From: Candidatus Hydrogenedens sp.
Lineage (GTDB): Bacteria; Hydrogenedentota; Hydrogenedentia; Hydrogenedentales; Hydrogenedentaceae
DNA length: 10,000 bases
NCBI GenBank assembly: GCA_020216745.1
Contig: JAIWNQ010000041.1
Location: 1-10,000 of the forward strand
Direction: 5' to 3'
Shown: one piece after another, positions 6,367-10,000 of the stretch
How the letters are laid out: each line of letters starts with the position of its first letter
Numbering within the stretch: the first letter of the stretch is position 1
Program-made: the position numbers and the translations under genes
Notes under the pieces: model-generated
The model's input: the letters and a program-made list of their open reading frames with translations, nothing else
What the model was told of the DNA's origin: nothing
The model's database searches: none

Positions 6367-6939
6367 ATGCAAAACAGACAACAAATTATTATTGCTGGTG
6401 TATTACTTGTGGCACTCATAGGTGTACTCTTTTATCAATTTGTATTGAATAAACCAAAGCCACCAACCACATCTACAACCCCAACCACATCACAAACAAA
6501 AACAGAATCAACTCCTGTTTCCACACAGCAAAAAACCACAATTACAGGAGAAATTAATCCGTCAATACAGACATTAGAACAAGATGTTGATAAAGTTATC
6601 GAAGATTTATTATCTGCTATTAGAATAGTTCAATTTGATTATCAACAAACTCCTCCATTAAGAAATCCTATGACACCTTTAGTAGGGGTGATAAAGAAAT
6701 CAATATTTGAATCTGAAGTTCCTATACCTTCATCAGAAGTGACTCCAGGTCAAGTATTAAACAAAAAAATCTCTGCAATTATCTGGGATGAGTATCAACC
6801 TTTAGCCATCATCGATGGAAAAATAGTTCCTAAAGGTTATACATTCCCAGACAGAATACAGGTGTTTAGTATTGAACCAAACCGGATACTTTTCAAACTG
6901 GAAGACACTATTTTCCCAGTAAGATTAAAGGAGCAATAA
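6367..6939 (+). CDS. pilP: PilP-like periplasmic linker protein, transmembrane-anchored
   Basis: In type IVa pili, PilP joins the PilN/PilO scaffold to the N-domains of the PilQ secretin. This 190-residue protein sits at the PilP position. Its C-terminal region (about 128-187) has the PilP/GspC HR-like pattern: ISAIIWDEYQPLAIIDG, then VPKGYTFPDRIQVFSIEPNRILF. Unlike the classical lipoprotein, it has no lipobox. It has an uncleaved-looking hydrophobic segment (about 7-27, IIIAGVLLVALIGVLFYQFV) and then a Thr/Ser/Pro-rich linker (about 31-58), so it is probably anchored by a transmembrane helix as GspC is. Residues 60-125 are helical and not recognised. ATG lies 2 nt after the pilO stop, with only a weak upstream AAGAAG, so coupled translation is likely. 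The pilP name is by context and C-terminal pattern. Confidence 0.78.
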   Translation: MQNRQQIIIAGVLLVALIGVLFYQFVLNKPKPPTTSTTPTTSQTKTESTPVSTQQKTTITGEINPSIQTLEQDVDKVIEDLLSAIRIVQFDYQQTPPLRNPMTPLVGVIKKSIFESEVPIPSSEVTPGQVLNKKISAIIWDEYQPLAIIDGKIVPKGYTFPDRIQVFSIEPNRILFKLEDTIFPVRLKEQ

Positions 6940-6940
6940 C

Positions 6941-9601
6941 ATGCAAAAAAGGCTTTTCTATTCACCAAATTGTCAAAAAATTATTATTCATTACCATTTT
7001 AGAAATAAGATAAAATTGGTAAGTATTCTTTTCTGCATTTTACTCTTAAATATATTATCTTATTCACAAAATAATTGTGCTAACTATATCTATTGGGTTG
7101 AACAGGATAATAGTTCAATATTTAAGATTAGCCCAAATACAGATATATCGTATTTTATATCTGAAAATAAAGAGGCAAATGAAATTAAACTTAAACTCAT
7201 TTTCCCTGAAAAAACAGATATAACAAACATAACTAATGAAATACTTTCTCATACACCCAATTCAGTTCGCGCTACATGTACTAATGTTGATTCTGAAAGT
7301 TTAGAATATACATTTACCTGTCAAAACACACAAAGTTATGAAATCCAAAAAGGGGAAACAGGATTATCTATAATTTTCAAAAAAGATCACAATCCAAACA
7401 CAGAAACACACACTGATATTAATCGTGTAATTGAAGATATCCAACTCCTAATAGCAAAAAATAAACCTCTACAAGATGAAAAGTTGAACACACTCAACAA
7501 TACTATTTCAAAATTAAGAGTAGAAAATGAATTAAAACTATCAAAGCAGGTCTCCCCTGCCCTTCTTCTACATGAACCACAACAAGCATTTGCTCAAGAT
7601 ACAGATGTAACAGGAACCCAATCACTTTCAGTAGGAAATGTAGGGAACCCCGAGAGAAAAATAGAAATCCGTGAAGCAGAAGCTGTTGAAGAACAGAAAC
7701 CTGCCCCAGCACAAGAGCAAGAAGAACCTGAAGTAAAAAATGCCACAGAAGAAGAACAGAAAGAAGAGACCCCAAAACAGGAACAAAAAACAGAAGAAGC
7801 CAAACCTGAAGAAGAATCTGTTACACCTCCAATGCCCAGAGAGGAAGCTCCCAAACAATCCATAGACACTACTGCCCAAATTACGCGGGAATTAAGACAG
7901 TTAGAGTCTGCGGAAGAGGACACAACTAATCAAATTGTCTCGATAGAACAAAAAGAAAAACCATCACAAGAAATAGCAAAAACACCGGAAACAAAACCTA
8001 TAGAAGAAAAATCTTTGTCCGCTGAAGATGTGAAAATAAAGCCATCGCCTAAGGGATTAGATACTATTACGGACTTTCAATGCGAAGAAATGCCATTATC
8101 AAAATTGGTTCCTCTTTTAGCCTATAAGGCTGGTATTAACGTAATTGCAGGTACCGACCTTAAAGGAAATGTTACAATGAGCCTTAAACAGGTAACCCTT
8201 CGCAAAGCAATCGAAGCGGCTCTTAGAATGAATGGATTAGGATTACTTCAAGAAGAAAATATTTATAGAATTGTACCTTATGAAGATGCTATCGCAGGAG
8301 ACAGAAGTACAACTATCGTTCGTTTACAAAATGCAAAAGCAACAGAAATAAAAAAAGTATTAGATGAGATATCCAAAGGTACAAAATGGAGTGAATTTAT
8401 AACAATTAGTGCTAATGATACTACCAATGTTGTTATTGTTTCTGGTCCTGAAGAACATATTCAGGGACTTGCTCAAATGGCAAAAGAATTAGATATAGAA
8501 AAACCAGTTATCCCAACACAAACTGTTACCATTAAACTTAATTATGCTGACCCAGAAGAGTTAGCGAAATCCCTCCAAAAAATCCTTACTCCCAAAACGG
8601 GAAATGTATCTGCTGACCCAAGAGCAAGAAATATCATTGTAACAGATATTCCTGTTGTTATCGAACAAGTAAAGGAAATTGTAAAAGACCTTGATATGCC
8701 TGTCAAACAAGTTCTCATCGACACAATGGTTGTCGATGCTACACTAAATGATGAAGCACAAACAGGTATTGATTGGCTTTTAAAATCAGTTAGAGACCAA
8801 AGTTGGCGCGACTTCGTAATGTATGGTCCCGAAGGTCGTAAAATAGGAAATCTACAACAACTTGATTTAGCTGGTACTGCAACCACAAGTGACATGATAG
8901 GAAATTTAACCTTTAATATTTTAACAAACGAAATTGATTGGAAAGGCGTGATAAAGGCACAAATCCAGAACAGAAATGGTCACCTCATCTCAAATCCTGT
9001 TGTTGCAACAATTGAAAATAAACCTGCAACTATTACTATATCTCAGGAAATACCATACATTGACCTATCACAAACAAGTCAGGGTGGTGCATTAACAAAT
9101 ACCCGATTCAAACAGATAGGAACTGTACTTGAAGTGACACCACGTGTTACTCATGATAACCACGTCATAGTGGATATAAAGGGTAAAGAAAGTACAATTG
9201 TCGGCGAATTTAATGGTGTACCGATTGAAGATCTGAGACAGGTCTCAAGTACACTCCATATTAATAGCGGACAAACCATATTTGTGGGGGGATTAAGAAA
9301 ACGAAATGATAGTACAACTGTACAAAAAATGCCTATTCTCGGTGATATTCCCGTCCTGAATGTGGTCTTCAGGACAAATCAAAGAAAAGCACAAATCAAT
9401 GAACTACTCATTTTCTTGACATGTTCGGTTTTAGAACAAGAATTGCCAGAATTAACACCTGAACAAAAAGAGACGTATGACGGTGCAAAAGAAGCCCCTA
9501 TGAACGCCAATATTGGCAAATATATAGGCAACGACATTATACGACCCAACGAGTCATCAATCCCACCATATAAATGGAAGAGGGTTAAAAAAGAACAATA
9601 A
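6941..9601 (+). CDS. pilQ: PilQ, type IV pilus outer-membrane secretin
   Basis: PilQ forms the multimeric outer-membrane channel through which the pilus passes. The 886-residue product has a signal peptide with a long charged leader (hydrophobic core about 25-42), then a beta-rich region about 45-160 that may be a divergent AMIN domain. A low-complexity Glu/Lys/Pro/Gln linker follows (about 207-370). An STN/N0 domain covers about 373-450 (MPLSKLVPLLAYKAGINVIAG). Two N1/NHN modules lie at about 456-522 and 526-590 (IIVTDIPVVIEQVKEIVKDLD). The secretin core is at about 670-835, with LISNPVVATIENKPATI, GTVLEVTPRV, INSGQTIFVGGL and MPILGDIPVLNVVFR. There is no lipobox. ATG at 6941 has AAGGAG (6928-6933) 7 nt upstream and begins 1 nt after the pilP stop. 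It is the last gene of the operon. Confidence 0.96.
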   Translation: MQKRLFYSPNCQKIIIHYHFRNKIKLVSILFCILLLNILSYSQNNCANYIYWVEQDNSSIFKISPNTDISYFISENKEANEIKLKLIFPEKTDITNITNEILSHTPNSVRATCTNVDSESLEYTFTCQNTQSYEIQKGETGLSIIFKKDHNPNTETHTDINRVIEDIQLLIAKNKPLQDEKLNTLNNTISKLRVENELKLSKQVSPALLLHEPQQAFAQDTDVTGTQSLSVGNVGNPERKIEIREAEAVEEQKPAPAQEQEEPEVKNATEEEQKEETPKQEQKTEEAKPEEESVTPPMPREEAPKQSIDTTAQITRELRQLESAEEDTTNQIVSIEQKEKPSQEIAKTPETKPIEEKSLSAEDVKIKPSPKGLDTITDFQCEEMPLSKLVPLLAYKAGINVIAGTDLKGNVTMSLKQVTLRKAIEAALRMNGLGLLQEENIYRIVPYEDAIAGDRSTTIVRLQNAKATEIKKVLDEISKGTKWSEFITISANDTTNVVIVSGPEEHIQGLAQMAKELDIEKPVIPTQTVTIKLNYADPEELAKSLQKILTPKTGNVSADPRARNIIVTDIPVVIEQVKEIVKDLDMPVKQVLIDTMVVDATLNDEAQTGIDWLLKSVRDQSWRDFVMYGPEGRKIGNLQQLDLAGTATTSDMIGNLTFNILTNEIDWKGVIKAQIQNRNGHLISNPVVATIENKPATITISQEIPYIDLSQTSQGGALTNTRFKQIGTVLEVTPRVTHDNHVIVDIKGKESTIVGEFNGVPIEDLRQVSSTLHINSGQTIFVGGLRKRNDSTTVQKMPILGDIPVLNVVFRTNQRKAQINELLIFLTCSVLEQELPELTPEQKETYDGAKEAPMNANIGKYIGNDIIRPNESSIPPYKWKRVKKEQ

Positions 9602-9791
9602 TTTCCTAATTAAAGTTTCCTGTTACTGTAATATAAAAAAGCATATTTTTGTTCTCACCAATCAATAATTTTCACAAATAAGTTCAAGTAATTTGACGTC
9701 CAGTATTAAAGTAAAATTGAAACAAGTTTATTTGATATTATATAATTTATTGTATTTATTGAATATTAACTAAAAAGGGCATATTTCTTCT
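9602..9791. other. Intergenic spacer after pilQ
   Basis: This holds 190 nt of AT-rich DNA between pilQ and the next gene. A weak A/T hairpin (AAAAA, GCATA, TTTTT near 9637-9652) is not a convincing intrinsic terminator. Apart from the promoter at 9717-9746 I see nothing else in it. Confidence 0.6.
9717..9746 (+). promoter_or_regulatory. Sigma70-type promoter of the right-edge gene
   Basis: TTGAAA (9717-9722, one mismatch) and a perfect TATAAT (9741-9746) are separated by 18 nt. The start would be near 9753, about 40 nt before the ATG at 9792. This suggests the last gene is transcribed separately from the pil operon. Confidence 0.6.
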
Positions 9792-10000
9792 ATGGAAACT
9801 ATTCATCTTTATAACTTCAATCCTACATTAAAACTCTTTTTATTAATGAGAAAAAAGTCAGACTTAAAAAGTCTTTTAAAACCACCTCCTATTCAGATTT
9901 ATGCATCACAATTAAATCTTTCAATAGCAAAATTGGATAAGTATTTGAAATTATTTGACTTACCTTCATCAGACTTTTTACCAATAAGTTATCCGTTTAT
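9792..10000 (+). CDS. Probable MaoC-like acyl dehydratase family protein, N-terminal fragment (partial)
   Basis: An open frame of 69 codons begins at ATG 9792 and continues past the right edge. The visible sequence has a basic stretch (LLMRKKSDLKSLLKPPP) and then LDKYLKLFDLPSSDFLPISY. This recalls the start of MaoC/hot-dog dehydratase-like proteins, where a Tyr-containing helix is followed by a D-x-LP-x-x-YP block leading into the hot-dog fold. The catalytic Asp/His region lies outside the window, so the function is inferred from a short match only. The ribosome binding site is weak: GGG at 9777-9779, 12 nt upstream. An in-frame stop at 9771 limits extension, and no better start was seen. The gene has its own promoter. 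It has no obvious pathway link to the pil genes. Confidence 0.5.
   Translation, partial: METIHLYNFNPTLKLFLLMRKKSDLKSLLKPPPIQIYASQLNLSIAKLDKYLKLFDLPSSDFLPISYPF

Noticed and set aside
7503..7923. Minus-strand open frames opposite the middle of pilQ
   Set aside because: They arise from the low-complexity Glu/Lys/Pro coding sequence read backwards, which gives Leu/Ser/Phe-rich strings. The plus-strand secretin explains the region.
8542..8895. Minus-strand open frame of 117 codons
   Set aside because: It is antisense to the PilQ N1 and pre-secretin region. It has no start signal and no family pattern.
9637..9652. Intrinsic terminator after pilQ
   Set aside because: The stem is only A/T pairs with no GC core, so it is too weak to call.

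Overview
The window looks like a chromosomal segment of an AT-rich, diderm (Gram-negative-type) bacterium. A complete pilMNOPQ type IV pilus assembly cluster with an outer-membrane secretin requires two membranes. The rplM-rpsI pair and a 6S-like RNA gene are housekeeping loci. I cannot assign a phylum from the sequence. The low GC, the divergent 6S RNA and the large GLUG-repeat surface protein would fit an uncultivated lineage, but that is inference. No phage, insertion sequence, CRISPR or defence genes are visible.

Layout. Bases 1-2103 (minus) hold the first 701 codons of an exported GLUG/beta-helix repeat protein. It runs off the left edge and is absent from simple ORF lists because it has no stop in the window. 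A strong intrinsic terminator (2191-2230) separates it from the minus-strand operon rplM-rpsI (3115-2255), which has a good sigma70-type promoter at 3191-3220. A very AT-rich spacer follows. Then comes a 194-nt structured RNA at 3471-3664 (plus), best explained as 6S RNA, with its own T-tract terminator. Two sigma70-like promoters (3710-3738 and 3772-3800) precede pilM. The first has a perfect 10-bp-arm inverted repeat laid over its -10 element, a candidate operator.

The pil genes (3851-9601, plus) are packed with 4-bp overlaps or 1-2 nt gaps, so they are almost certainly one operon. PilM (cytoplasmic, actin-like) binds the N-terminal motif of PilN. PilN and PilO form the inner-membrane periplasmic scaffold. 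A PilP-like protein links that scaffold to the PilQ secretin in the outer membrane. Several of these proteins carry lineage-specific additions: an acidic insert in PilM, a short tandem repeat loop in PilN, a transmembrane anchor in place of a lipoprotein anchor in PilP, and a roughly 165-residue Glu/Lys/Pro linker in PilQ.

After a 190-nt spacer with its own promoter, the right edge holds the first 69 codons of a probable MaoC-like dehydratase gene. Three of the genes (rplM, rpsI, pilM) start with GTG. The most unusual items are the 6S-like RNA with its competing folds, the pilM operator candidate, and the internally duplicated GLUG protein.
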